DNA of 64,000 bases from Nonomuraea longispora (GCF_004348345.1 NZ_SMJZ01000013.1:1-64000), one strand, 5' to 3'. Counted from the stretch's first letter, positions 17,322 through 25,898 are shown. The notes: a model not told the origin generated them from the sequence alone. A program made the numbers and translations.

Positions 17322-17613
17322 CTCCTGTGTCTCTCCTGATCTTCCTGGTAGGAGCGTGTTCGATCGCAGTTCATGGGACCAATCAGCGCCTGGCACGTCA
17401 ATGCCGACGCTTGGTGACGCTGACCGGTTCACGCGCCGGCTGAGTTTTCTCGTGTGAACTTCAACACATGGTCAAGCGCTCGTCGGCCCCGGAGTGGTCT
17501 CCAAGCACACCAGAATGCCCTATGAGACGCAGGATGTTCGAGCCAGGGCCGGAATTATGCCTAATTGTCGTCTAAGTTTCGATCTACCGGCCTGTGGTGT
17601 GGACCCTACCCGT
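17322..17613. other. intergenic region with the presumed promoter of the polysaccharide operon
   Basis: This 292-bp stretch separates the ECF sigma gene (upstream on the same strand) from the operon. It is less GC-rich than its surroundings (for example 17520-17580). I see no gene and no convincing consensus promoter, only a weak GTGTGAAC/TTCAACAC near-palindrome at about 17453-17468. Confidence 0.5.
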
Positions 17614-19176
17614 TCACTCGTCCATGGTGTCCACGGAGGAGCTCTCCACGCCGGCGGTGGGCGTCTCGGGAGGCTCGGAGATGTCCGTGGGCACATCGCC
17701 GTCCGGCGCGTCGGTGGCCGGCGGCCACTCGTCGGCCACCCAGGACAACGAGCAGGACCTGGTGCCGCCGTTCGAGGTGAAGGCCACGCGGCCGCTGCCG
17801 GAGACGGCCGGGTCGGCGACCGTCACCACGACCCGCACCGAACCGCCCGCCCTGATCGACCCGCTCGCCGGATGCACGTCCAGGCCCTGTGAGGCCGTGG
17901 CCACCCAGGAGACCGCGGCGTTGCGGGCGCGGAGCCCGATCCTGGCCGGTCCGTCGATCCCGTCAGGGCACGACGCGACGAGCTTGGGACCCGGCGCGGG
18001 CCTGCGCCGGATGGCCGTGGGGACGGGGGCGGGCCTGGAGCGGGGGCGCGTGGCGACCGGCCGCCCGCTCGGCGTGCGCCTGGCCGGCCGCGTCGCGCTG
18101 GGCGTGGGCGACGGCGAGAACGATGGCTCCTCCTCGTCCTCCTCCAGAACGGGCTCGGGGGAGGGGCTCTCCGCCACGGAGAACGCCGGAGAGGGCTTCG
18201 ACGGCAGCGCGGAGCCGCTGGAGGCGTCGCGGCCGTTGATCGCGACCACGGCGCCCGTCGCGGCCAGCAGGCAGGCCCCGGCGAGGACCACCGGAGCGAG
18301 CCGGCGCGTCCCGGGGCGGCGCGAGCGGCCCTCGGCGGCCACGGGGAAACCCGTCCGGTCGAAGTTGTCGCCCCGATCGGTGATCAACGTACGGGTCTGG
18401 TCGCGCTCCGGGTTGACGCACGTGTCGACCACCCGGCGGCGCAGCGAGAGCGGCGCGAACGCCACCGGCACCATGTCCAGCAGCCGAAGGGCCGAGATCT
18501 GCCGGTCCCGGCCCTCGGTGCACACCTCGCACCCGCCGATGTGCCCCGACAACCGCCGGCGCAGCAGCGGCGTGAGCGGACCCTCCCACGAGTCCACCAT
18601 CGCCGACAGGTCGGGACAGTGCGCCCGGCCCGTCCTGGCCAGCACCACGGCGGCGGCGGCGTTCTCCAGGTGGTCGCGCGCGCGGCCCAGCCTGGAGGTC
18701 ACCTGGCGCGAGGTCAGCCCGAGCACCGCGCCCGTCTCGGCCGGGGTCAGGCCGTGGCGCAGCGACAACACCAGGACCTCGCGCTCGTTCCTGCTCAGCT
18801 CGCCCAGCGTCTCGTAGACCAGGTCGGCCAGTTCGGGATCGTCGTGCTCGCCGGGATCCGGCAGCGGCATGCCCTCCACGGGGGTGCCGCTCCGGTACGA
18901 CAGCCTGGACCGCGCCTGGAACCGGGTCAGCGCGTACAACCAGGCCCGCAGCCTGACGGGCTCCTTCAGCCGGTCCACGCACCCCTGGGCGGTGACGAGC
19001 GCGTCGTGCACGGCGTCCCCGGCGACCTCCCGCTCCTCGATGAGGGTGCAGGCGTAGTCGTGCAGGCGTTCGCCGTACGAGTCGTACAGCTTGGCGGGGG
19101 CGTCGGCGTCCGCGCGGCGCAGAGCCTCAACGAGCTCCTGATCGTCGGCTCGGTCGACGGTCGGCCATCCAGGCAC
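17614..19176 (-). CDS. ECF-type sigma factor fused to zinc-finger, transmembrane and extracellular region
   Basis: The protein has 520 residues from the GTG at 19176, which has GGGGAGGG five bases upstream. Residues about 10-80 are sigma region 2 (DDQELVEALRRADADAPAKLYDSYG; LRAWLYALTR near 85) and 125-180 region 4 (LGELSRNEREVLVLSLRHGLTPAETGAVLGLTSRQVTSRL). An anti-sigma-like zinc-binding pattern HIGGCEVC follows near residue 215. A single transmembrane helix lies near 300-320, then a long Pro/Ser/Glu-rich linker, then a C-terminal beta-rich domain of about 90 residues (SWVATASQGLDVHPASGSI) resembling BACON/immunoglobulin-like folds. Sigma factor, built-in zinc finger and sensor thus sit in one chain. 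Release would need proteolysis or a membrane-tethered mode of action. Confidence 0.85.
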   Translation of the reverse strand: MPGWPTVDRADDQELVEALRRADADAPAKLYDSYGERLHDYACTLIEEREVAGDAVHDALVTAQGCVDRLKEPVRLRAWLYALTRFQARSRLSYRSGTPVEGMPLPDPGEHDDPELADLVYETLGELSRNEREVLVLSLRHGLTPAETGAVLGLTSRQVTSRLGRARDHLENAAAAVVLARTGRAHCPDLSAMVDSWEGPLTPLLRRRLSGHIGGCEVCTEGRDRQISALRLLDMVPVAFAPLSLRRRVVDTCVNPERDQTRTLITDRGDNFDRTGFPVAAEGRSRRPGTRRLAPVVLAGACLLAATGAVVAINGRDASSGSALPSKPSPAFSVAESPSPEPVLEEDEEEPSFSPSPTPSATRPARRTPSGRPVATRPRSRPAPVPTAIRRRPAPGPKLVASCPDGIDGPARIGLRARNAAVSWVATASQGLDVHPASGSIRAGGSVRVVVTVADPAVSGSGRVAFTSNGGTRSCSLSWVADEWPPATDAPDGDVPTDISEPPETPTAGVESSSVDTMDE

Positions 19177-19296
19177 GGATTCCCTCCCCGCGGGTCGTAC
19201 GGGCACTCAGCCCCACGCGGAGAGGACGCCGCCCCTTTCAGGCCGGTTCGCCCGCCATACCCGATGGGCATGAGGGGAGTCCGGCCCTCTCACAGG

Positions 19297-21069
19297 TCAG
19301 CCGTCGCAGTTGGGTGAGCAGAGGCGGCGTTCCATGCCCTGCAGGAAGAAGTCGCGCACCTGGAGGATGTCCTTGGCGATGTACGCCTCGCCGCCCGTGG
19401 CCTTGGCCAGCGCGTCCATCTGCCGTTTCCCCTTCTCGGCCTCGGGGCCGAACGCGATGAGCAGGATGCTGATGGGCCGCTTCGGGCTGTAGGTCTTCTT
19501 CAGGTACTGCAGGATCTCGGCGTTCTTGACGCCGCCGTCGGGATCGTCGTTGCCGGCGCCGTCCGTGAGGATCAGCAAGGTGTTGATCTTGTCCTGCCGG
19601 AAGGTCTTGGTCAGCTCCGTGTAGGCGGCCTTGATCGTGTCGTTCAGCCCGGTGTCGCCCGTGGGCTTGGCCTTGATCTGGGAGAACGTCTTGGCCAGCG
19701 CCTCCTTGCGGAGTGTCCCGTCGATCGACTCGCTGAGCGGGCCGACGGACACGAGTTCCTTCCAGTCCTTGTCCTGTCCGTCCAGATGGGTGGAGAACGT
19801 CCACAGACCCACCTCGGAGTCGGCGGGGAAGAGCCCGAGACCCTCTGTCGCGATCTTGTTGATGGCCTGCATGCGCGTCATGTCGGTGCCGGGCACCGGC
19901 AACGCCATCGTCCCCGAGACGTCGAGGAGGGTGAGCAGCCTGGTGCCGAGGTTCAGCCTGGACCAGGTCTGTACCATCCGGGCCACGGTCGCGGTGTCCG
20001 GCGGCTCCAGGGCGGTCGGCGGGTCGGTGGTGAAGCCGTCCTCCTCCGACAGCGCGTCGCCCGCCTTGCCGTCGATGCCGCGGAACCCGGCGTTGCGCAG
20101 GGTCTTCGCGGCCGACTCCGTGGTCAGGTACTGCTTGAAGTCCGCCGCCGCCTTCAGCACCGCCGGGTCCTTGGCCAGGATCGTGACGGGGTAGTCGAGG
20201 TTGAGCGTGCCTTCCTTCGGATAGAGCGCCACCACGGGCGCCTCCGGCTTCTTCTTGTTGTGGGCGTGGATGGCCTGCTCGGAGGTGACCCCGACGGGCA
20301 TCCTGCTGCTCTTCACCGTGAGGCTGGCCAGCAGCGCCGTCGAGTCGGGGGCGAGCTGCCCGGACAGCTCCTTCAGCGCGCCGACGAGCGCCTTGTCCTG
20401 CTTGGCCTCCTTCGCGGTGCCGGCGGCGGCGAGCAGCGCGGCCAGCCCGGCCGAGTTCTTCTGAGGATCGAGGGCCAGCACGCGCACCTTCTTGCCCGGC
20501 CCGTCCACGTTCGCGACGTTCGCCGCCGCGATCATCGCGCTCCAACTCGGCTGCAGGGTGTCCGCGAGCTTGGGCGCGGCCGACTTGGCGGCCGCCAGCA
20601 CCACGGGTGACGTCGCGATCGACCCCTCGACCTGCGGCAGCGCCTCGCCGCCCGAGGCCTGGCTCATGCTCTCCATCAGCAGACTGGAGTCGGCCACCCA
20701 GAAGTCGGCCGGCACCTTGCCCGCGGCCAGCGCGTTCGCGGTTCTCGCCGCCGCTTCCTTGGCCACGGTCACCTCGACGCACTTGCTGTCGATCGAGTTC
20801 ATGGCCTTGTTGTAGTTGCCGGCGATCTTGTTGAGCGCGGGATGGATGTCGGGCGTCGCGACGACCCGCAGCGGCAGCTTGCCGCTCGAGCAGTCGTGGT
20901 TCCTGTTGAAGATGACGAACGCGGCGACGCCGAGCAGCACGGCCATCGCGACGGCCCCGGCCAGCGGCACGAGCACCCTGCCGCGACCGCTGCTTGAACG
21001 CTTGCGCGGGGGTGGAGGTTCGCTGGCTCTGTATCCGCCGTCGAGATCGTCTGTGCGGTGTCGCCCCAC
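19297..21069 (-). CDS. membrane-anchored substrate-binding protein fused to von Willebrand A domain
   Basis: The protein has 590 residues with a GTG start at 21069 and GAGGG upstream. A cytosolic basic stretch (PPPPRKRSSSGRGR) precedes one transmembrane helix at about 31-53. Residues about 65-345 look like a periplasmic-type solute-binding fold (LRVVATPDIHPALNKIA; FKQYLTTESAAKTLRNAGFR). Residues about 380-580 form a VWA domain with the MIDAS motif LLDVSGTM, the TGDTGLND threonine and the DGAGNDD loop. The protein should be outside the cell. The architecture is common in actinomycetes but of unknown role. It sits 120 bp upstream of the ECF-membrane fusion on the same strand, so the two may work together in envelope sensing. 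Confidence 0.82.
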   Translation of the reverse strand: MGRHRTDDLDGGYRASEPPPPRKRSSSGRGRVLVPLAGAVAMAVLLGVAAFVIFNRNHDCSSGKLPLRVVATPDIHPALNKIAGNYNKAMNSIDSKCVEVTVAKEAAARTANALAAGKVPADFWVADSSLLMESMSQASGGEALPQVEGSIATSPVVLAAAKSAAPKLADTLQPSWSAMIAAANVANVDGPGKKVRVLALDPQKNSAGLAALLAAAGTAKEAKQDKALVGALKELSGQLAPDSTALLASLTVKSSRMPVGVTSEQAIHAHNKKKPEAPVVALYPKEGTLNLDYPVTILAKDPAVLKAAADFKQYLTTESAAKTLRNAGFRGIDGKAGDALSEEDGFTTDPPTALEPPDTATVARMVQTWSRLNLGTRLLTLLDVSGTMALPVPGTDMTRMQAINKIATEGLGLFPADSEVGLWTFSTHLDGQDKDWKELVSVGPLSESIDGTLRKEALAKTFSQIKAKPTGDTGLNDTIKAAYTELTKTFRQDKINTLLILTDGAGNDDPDGGVKNAEILQYLKKTYSPKRPISILLIAFGPEAEKGKRQMDALAKATGGEAYIAKDILQVRDFFLQGMERRLCSPNCDG

Positions 21070-21203
21070 GATGCCCTCTTAGGTGTGTTGGAACCTTCCG
21101 GAGACCCTAGCGGGAGAAGCTCCGCAATACTCCGGGAACGATACTCGGTGCGGTTAGTGTGGCAAAACAGCCCTTTTGGTGCGACGATTACAGTGTGTTG
21201 CCC

Positions 21204-21842
21204 TCAATGGCAGCATGCGTGACCGCGCCAGGCGCGCCTTCCCTCACGCACGGCGACCGCCGCGAGAGCGACCGCGACGGCCGGATCCACCCACCACCAG
21301 CCGATCGTGTTCAGCCACAACCCGGCGAGCACGCCCGCCGCCATGGCGGCGCAGATGAGGTTCTGCGTGCCCTCGCCGGCCGTCGACGGTGAGGCCAGCC
21401 GCGCGCCGAGCCGCCGCTTGGCGATGCCCAGCACCGGCATGCTGACCAAACTGACCGCCGTCACCACGATCCCCAGCGTGCTCGGCACCGCCCGGTGCCC
21501 CGCGCCCAGGTCGTAGGCGACGTGGATGACCAGATAGGGGGCCAGCAGCCAGAAGCTCACCGCGACCGCCCGCCTGGCGGTGGTCTCCGCGCTCGGCGAC
21601 AGCGTGCGCGCGCCGGTGAACCGCCACACCACGATCATGCTGGCCGCTGCCTCCACGACCGCGCAGAGCCCCCATCCGATCAGGGCGACGGAGTGGGCCA
21701 CGAGGCCCGCCGCCAGGCCGAGCGTGCTTTCCACGCCCAGCCAGACGAGCGTAGCCACCGAGAGTGAGCGAGCCGCGCGAGCGGCGCGCATCCAATCTGC
21801 TGACGCGGCCGGATGCTCACGAATCCGCTGGTCAGGCACCAT
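21204..21842 (-). CDS. cation diffusion facilitator-like membrane protein with altered metal site
   Basis: The protein has 212 residues, with about six helices and no C-terminal cytosolic domain, so it is shorter than typical CDF transporters (about 300). Helix 5 keeps LNTIGWWWVDPAVAVALA, including an Asp. In helix 2, where the family normally reads like GFGLDSVIE, this protein has GWGLCAVVEA, so the expected Asp is replaced by Cys. The transport function is therefore uncertain. A 10-bp perfect palindrome GTTACGTAAC lies upstream at 21880-21889. Confidence 0.7.
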   Translation of the reverse strand: MVPDQRIREHPAASADWMRAARAARSLSVATLVWLGVESTLGLAAGLVAHSVALIGWGLCAVVEAAASMIVVWRFTGARTLSPSAETTARRAVAVSFWLLAPYLVIHVAYDLGAGHRAVPSTLGIVVTAVSLVSMPVLGIAKRRLGARLASPSTAGEGTQNLICAAMAAGVLAGLWLNTIGWWWVDPAVAVALAAVAVREGRRAWRGHACCH

Positions 21843-21879
21843 GAACCCCCGAACTCCCGGCTGTCCGGCCGTCGACAGC

Positions 21880-21889
21880 GTTACGTAAC
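21880..21889. promoter_or_regulatory. palindrome GTTACGTAAC in a divergent promoter region
   Basis: The perfect 10-bp palindrome lies 38 bp upstream of the CDF-like start and about 95 bp upstream of the divergent DUF4184 gene. It could be an operator, but no cognate regulator is adjacent. Confidence 0.3.
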
Positions 21890-21985
21890 TTACCCACTAC
21901 AGTCCGTGACTCCAGATCATACGGGCAAAGAGTGTTCAAGGTTCACCGCATAATGGGCGAAGATCGTCAGATGGGGGGGAGACGA

Positions 21986-22756
21986 TTGCCGTTCACGCCG
22001 AGTCACATCGCGGCGGTGGTGCCGCTGATGGCATCCTCCCGGATGCGCAGGTTCGCCGATCCGTGGGCGCTGGCGCTGGGGGCGATGGCGCCCGACCTGC
22101 CGCTGTTCCTGCCGTTCCTGCCCGACTACACCGACTGGCACTCCTGGACCGGCGTCGTCACCCTCGACCTCGCCGCCGTGCTCGTCCTGCTGCCGCTGTT
22201 CCACGTCCTGTTCAGGGACCCGCTGGTCTCCCTCCTGCCGGCCGCGCTCGCCGGCCGCGCCGCGCGCCTCGCTCCCGAACGGCTCAGGATCCTGCCGATG
22301 GCCGCCGGCGCGGTGATCGGCGCCGCCTCCCATGTGCTCTGTGACTCCTTCACCCACTCCACGGGCTCCGTCGAATGGGGCGGCTGGCTCCACGTCGTCG
22401 TCCTCGGAGAGCTCCCGCTCTTCCGCCTTCTGCAGTACGTCTCCTCCGCGATCGGGCTGGCCGCCGTCGTGTGGTGGTGCCGGCGCGGCTTGTCCAGGAT
22501 GCCCGCCGCCCCGGTCCCCGGCCGCCTGCGGATCTCACCCCGCCTGCGGTGGTCGGTGGTGGCCGCGTGCGCGTCCGGCACGGTGGCGGGCGCCCTGCTG
22601 TGGCCGCTCGTGGACGAGCCCAGCCCCGAACTCGGCCTTCCCAGCGTGCTCACGAAGGCAGGCGTGGGCACCCTGGTCGGCCTGTGCCTCGTCCTCACCT
22701 GCTACGCGGTGGTCTGGCAGGTCAGGCGGCGCATGGCAGTATCAGAAGGTGCTTGA
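21986..22756 (+). CDS. DUF4184 family membrane protein
   Basis: The protein has 256 residues from the TTG at 21986, which gives the family's usual N-terminus (LPFTPSHIAAVVPL) and has GGGGGGAG just upstream; an in-frame ATG at 21971 is the alternative. The motifs ALGAMAPDLPLF, DWHSWTG and SHVLCDSFTHSTG, with conserved His/Asp residues in or near membrane helices, mark DUF4184, which resembles a membrane metal-dependent hydrolase of unknown substrate. About six helices. The stop overlaps the start of the rRNA/tRNA methylase gene by 8 bp. Confidence 0.8.
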   Translation: MPFTPSHIAAVVPLMASSRMRRFADPWALALGAMAPDLPLFLPFLPDYTDWHSWTGVVTLDLAAVLVLLPLFHVLFRDPLVSLLPAALAGRAARLAPERLRILPMAAGAVIGAASHVLCDSFTHSTGSVEWGGWLHVVVLGELPLFRLLQYVSSAIGLAAVVWWCRRGLSRMPAAPVPGRLRISPRLRWSVVAACASGTVAGALLWPLVDEPSPELGLPSVLTKAGVGTLVGLCLVLTCYAVVWQVRRRMAVSEGA

Positions 22757-23561
22757 GTACGTCACCGACCCCGGCGACCCGCGCCTGACCGACTACACCC
22801 GGCTCAGGGACGTGGAACTGCGCAAGAGCCTGGAGGCCGAGCGCGGGTTGTTCCTCGCCGAAGGCGAGAAGGTCATCAGACGCGCCATCGCCGCCGGCTA
22901 CCCGATCCGCTCGGTCCTGACCACCCGCCGCTGGCTGGCGCCCCTGGAGGACGTGCTCGGCGACGCCACCGTCTACGTGGTGAGCGACGAGATCATGTCC
23001 GGCATCGCCGGCTTCCAGGTCCACCGCGGGGCGCTGGCCTCGATGGAACGCCTCCCTCTGCCCGCCGTCGAGACCCTGCTCAAGCGGGGCGGTCACCGCC
23101 TGCTGGTGCTGGAGGACCTCGTCGACCACGCCAACGTAGGGGCGATCTTCAGGTCGGCGGCGGCGCTCGGCGTCGACGGCGTCATCCTGTCGCCCCGGTG
23201 CGCCGACCCGCTCTACCGGCGGGCGGTCAAGGTGTCGATGGGCGCGGTGTTCTCGATCCCGTACGCGCGGATGGACGACTGGTTCGAAGGGCTCGCGCAG
23301 CTGCGGAAGGCGGGCTGCCGGATGCTGGCCCTGACCCCCGATCAGAACGCCGTCCCCATCGACGAGATCGCGGTCGAGGGACGGGTGGCGCTGCTGCTGG
23401 GCGCCGAGGGCGACGGGCTCTCGTCCCACTGGCTGCAGGAGGCCGACCACGCGGTGTGCATCTCCATGAACGCGGGGGCCATGGCGGCGGGGGTCGACTC
23501 CCTGAACGTCGTGGCGGCCGCCGCCATCGCGTGTCACGGGCTGATGCGCGCGTCGCGCTGA
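22749..23561 (+). CDS. SpoU/TrmH family RNA methyltransferase
   Basis: The protein has 270 residues from the GTG at 22749, inside the end of the preceding gene. An N-terminal substrate-binding domain (RKSLEAERGLFLAEGEKVIRRA) precedes the knotted SPOUT domain with motif 1 DHANVGAIFRSAAALGV near residue 125, motif 2 ALLLGAEGDGLS near 215 and motif 3 ISMNAGAMAAGVDSLNVVAAAAI near 240. It transfers a methyl group from S-adenosylmethionine to ribose 2'-OH of rRNA or tRNA. The exact nucleotide target cannot be told. A second, shorter SpoU protein is at 42891. Confidence 0.9.
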   Translation: MLEYVTDPGDPRLTDYTRLRDVELRKSLEAERGLFLAEGEKVIRRAIAAGYPIRSVLTTRRWLAPLEDVLGDATVYVVSDEIMSGIAGFQVHRGALASMERLPLPAVETLLKRGGHRLLVLEDLVDHANVGAIFRSAAALGVDGVILSPRCADPLYRRAVKVSMGAVFSIPYARMDDWFEGLAQLRKAGCRMLALTPDQNAVPIDEIAVEGRVALLLGAEGDGLSSHWLQEADHAVCISMNAGAMAAGVDSLNVVAAAAIACHGLMRASR

Positions 23562-23620
23562 ACGCCCACGCGGCCGGTCCGGGCAACGTTTAGGACGCGT
23601 ACACCGGGCACGGAGACGGC

Positions 23621-23884
23621 ATGCATCCTGTACAGAAGGCCGCCTCGCTGGGGATGGGCCTGCTCAGCGGCGCCCTGGCGACCATGCTGTTCCGGCGGAT
23701 GTGGAAACTGGCCGCGGGCGAGGACGACTCGCCCGACGCCGAGGACCTCGACCGCGACCTGACGGAGGTCCTGGTCGCCGCCGCCGTGCAAGGGGCGCTG
23801 TTCGGCCTGATCAAGGCCGGCGTGCACCGGGCGAGCGCGAAGACGTTCCGGCGCAGGGCGATCCGGAGCGGGGCCAGGGCCTGA
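23621..23884 (+). CDS. DUF4235 small membrane protein
   Basis: The protein has 87 residues with the pattern VQKAASLGMGLLSGALATMLFRRMWKLA, an acidic linker (EDDSPDAEDLDRD) and a second hydrophobic helix (EVLVAAAVQGALFGLIKAGVHR). This is the two-helix DUF4235 layout found across actinomycetes, of unknown function. It is probably in the cytoplasmic membrane. Confidence 0.85.
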   Translation: MHPVQKAASLGMGLLSGALATMLFRRMWKLAAGEDDSPDAEDLDRDLTEVLVAAAVQGALFGLIKAGVHRASAKTFRRRAIRSGARA

Positions 23885-24020
23885 CGACCGCTTCCCGCCT
23901 CATCTGCGGCGGGGCGGGGCCGAGGCGACGCGCACCCTCGCCGAGATGCGCGCCATGGTGCGCGTCCTGCGCAAGAACGAGCCGGCGGAGCTGGCGCCCG
24001 GCCGGTGTCTCCGATCTGCA
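23885..24020 (+). pseudogene. remnant of a sensor histidine kinase dimerisation region
   Basis: In one frame the stretch 23886-24005 reads GAEATRTLAEMRAMV followed by RVLRKNEPAELAPG. This closely resembles the end of the dimerisation/phosphoacceptor region of actinomycete NarL-type histidine kinases (…LAEMRAMV.VLR…). Neither the phosphoacceptor His nor the ATPase domain remains. The frame then degrades, and a shifted frame continues as GVSDL, as in the kinases. This is a fragment, not a working gene. Confidence 0.45.
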
Positions 24021-24245
24021 GCCCGGCGGGCACGTCGTCTCGTTACTGGCGGCGGGGCCGTTCGTGTCGCAGCGGGTGTCGTCCGTGAACGTGGTGACCT
24101 GCGAGGAGACCAAGCGGAACCTGGTGACGCTGGGAAGGTGACGCCGGTCATCGACAGGAGCTTCCCGTTCGCACGCATCCCTGAGGCCTACCAGGAGGCG
24201 GGGCACGCCGCCGCGGGAAAGGTCGTCATCACGGTCGGCGGCTGA
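24015..24245 (+). pseudogene. remnant of a zinc-type alcohol dehydrogenase/quinone oxidoreductase C-terminus
   Basis: Two frames together give the end of a medium-chain dehydrogenase: one reads LQPGGHVVSLL and NVVTCEETKRNLVTLG and then stops at 24141; the other reads GKVTPVIDRSFPFARIPEAY, then AAGKVVITVGG, and stops at 24245. In intact family members about five residues join these pieces in one frame. A frameshift or small deletion has broken it, and no N-terminal half is present. Confidence 0.65.
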
Positions 24246-24261
24246 CCCCACCGGACGCTTG

Positions 24262-24558
24262 TCAGGGCTGCTTGCCGTCGAACCAGTCGGGACGGTTGTC
24301 GGGGTCGGTGACGAGCGGGCGGCTCATGATGGGGCTGTCGAAGCCCGTCTCCCTGATGTGGCGTTCGAGCGCGGGCGCCTGCGACGCGGTGGTGATGAGC
24401 GTGAGCTCCCAGGCGATCTCGTCGTGGTGGGCGGTCGGGTGTGGCGTCTCGGCTATGTCGATCGACGTGGCCAGTCCGGCGCGGAAGATGCCGTTGGCCA
24501 GCACGGCCGCCCTTTCGTGGCCCTCGACCGTCGCGCGGACCTCGATGAATTCCGCCAT
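24262..24558 (-). CDS. CutA1-like divalent-cation tolerance protein
   Basis: The protein has 98 residues from the ATG at 24558, with GGAAGA upstream. The ferredoxin-like alternation is visible: EVRATVEGHERAAVLANGIFRAGLATSIDI, EIAWELTLITTASQAPALERHIRE, and an end near SPIMSRPL. That matches the CutA1 trimer fold, which binds copper or other divalent metals weakly. The typical cysteine is absent. Some CutA-like proteins have unrelated roles, so the metal claim is family knowledge only. Confidence 0.7.
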   Translation of the reverse strand: MAEFIEVRATVEGHERAAVLANGIFRAGLATSIDIAETPHPTAHHDEIAWELTLITTASQAPALERHIRETGFDSPIMSRPLVTDPDNRPDWFDGKQP

Positions 24559-24750
24559 GGTCTTCCTTTTCGAGGGTTGAAGGGCCACCTTACTGTGCCG
24601 AGGAGCGTGGTGGCTGTGCTCCAGGTCACCTTTAGCGCTGCTGGATGTTCGATTATTGCCCGTTCGGCAGTGCTTGCGCATCCGCCGACGAAGAACCGGC
24701 GTCAATCGCTCCGGCTCCGCCGCGCCTGCCGGCGTGACGAGCGCGGGCGC

Positions 24751-25596
24751 TCAGCCGAGGGCGATGCGGTCGCCCGCGTAGTCGAGGAGCCGCTCGGCCG
24801 TGGTGAAGCGGCGCTCGCTCCCGTCGTTCAGCAGCACGCCCACGACCTGCTCGCCACTGCGCTCACCCGCGAACAGCAGGCAGTAGCCCGCCGCCCTCGT
24901 GTACCCCGTCTTGACCCCCAGCACCCCGTCCGCGCGCTTGAGCAGCTTGTTGGTGTTGGTCCAGGTGTGCGCCCGGTGCACCTTCGTCTTGGCCACCCTG
25001 TGCACCGTGCGACGGACCACGGTCGTGAACGTGTCGTCCGCCAGCGCCCGCTGGGCCAGCTTCGCCTGGTCGGCGGCCGTCGAGTAGCCGCCGTTGCGCG
25101 GGGTGGGCATGCCGTCGGCGTTCGTGTAGCGGGTGTCGTCGAGGCCGAGGGAGCGGGCGGTGCGGTTCATCTTGGCGACGAAGGCGGTCTTGCCGGGGCC
25201 GTAGCGCCGCGCCAGCGCGTTGGCCGCGTCGGCTCCTGAGGGCAGCATGAGCGCGTACAGCAGGTCCCTGACCGTGAGGCGCTCGCCCTTGCGCAGGCCC
25301 GCCGTCGCGGCGCCGTTGCGGGCGGCGTACGACACGTCCGCCGCGGAGATCCTGACGGTGTCGCCGAGCCGGGCCTCGCGCAGCACGACGTACGCCGTCA
25401 TGACCTTGACGAGGCTCGCGACCGGCATCCGGCGCGTCTGGCGCTTGCCGACGTGCACGTTCCCCGCCGAGTCGACGACGTACGCCGCCTCGGCCGCCAC
25501 GGCGGGCGCGTCCGCCGCCACGGCGGGGGTGGCGACCCCGACCAGCACAGTGACCACGACAGAACCCATGAAACCGGCGATACGCATGGCAATCAT
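24751..25596 (-). CDS. D-alanyl-D-alanine carboxypeptidase (peptidase S11, low-molecular-mass PBP)
   Basis: The protein has 281 residues with a signal peptide (MRIAGFMGSVVVTVLVGVATPAVAADA), so it is secreted. The SxxK motif ASLVKV lies near residue 61, the second motif SGAD near 120 (usual form SGN or SAN; here the third residue is Ala), and KTG in GVKTGYT near 220. It trims the terminal D-Ala of peptidoglycan stem peptides. The short length suggests it lacks the C-terminal PBP5 beta domain and amphipathic anchor. Alternative start at 25587. Confidence 0.88.
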   Translation of the reverse strand: MIAMRIAGFMGSVVVTVLVGVATPAVAADAPAVAAEAAYVVDSAGNVHVGKRQTRRMPVASLVKVMTAYVVLREARLGDTVRISAADVSYAARNGAATAGLRKGERLTVRDLLYALMLPSGADAANALARRYGPGKTAFVAKMNRTARSLGLDDTRYTNADGMPTPRNGGYSTAADQAKLAQRALADDTFTTVVRRTVHRVAKTKVHRAHTWTNTNKLLKRADGVLGVKTGYTRAAGYCLLFAGERSGEQVVGVLLNDGSERRFTTAERLLDYAGDRIALG

Positions 25597-25696
25597 GGTG
25601 TCAGCAGATCAAGGGTTCGTTTGCCTGACACGACCATAGGTATGTCTCAGGCACGGGTAAATCGTTGATCAATCCGAGATTGCGGGGGCGGCGGAC

Positions 25697-25891
25697 ATGG
25701 CAGGCAGGTTCATCATCAGCAAGGACGAACGGGGCGCTTTCCGTTTCGCGCTCGTGGCGAACAACGGGCAGACGCTCGCGGTCGGCGAGGGTTTCCCGAC
25801 GAAGGTGGCCTGTGTGAACGGCATCGAGACCGTACGCAGGAACGCTCCTGAGGCCCACATCGACGACCAGAGCGGGCAGGAGCCCCGGTGA
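25697..25891 (+). CDS. YegP-type DUF1508 small protein
   Basis: The protein has 64 residues. The YegP repeat pattern is clear: GRFIISKDERGAFRFALVANNGQTLAVGEGF, then ACVNGIETVRRNAPEA. Only one repeat is present, as is usual in actinomycetes. Function unknown; the fold is a small beta-beta-alpha unit. It lies on the strand opposite to its neighbours and nearly abuts the convergent DedA gene. Confidence 0.85.
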   Translation: MAGRFIISKDERGAFRFALVANNGQTLAVGEGFPTKVACVNGIETVRRNAPEAHIDDQSGQEPR

Positions 25892-25898
25892 AGACCCG

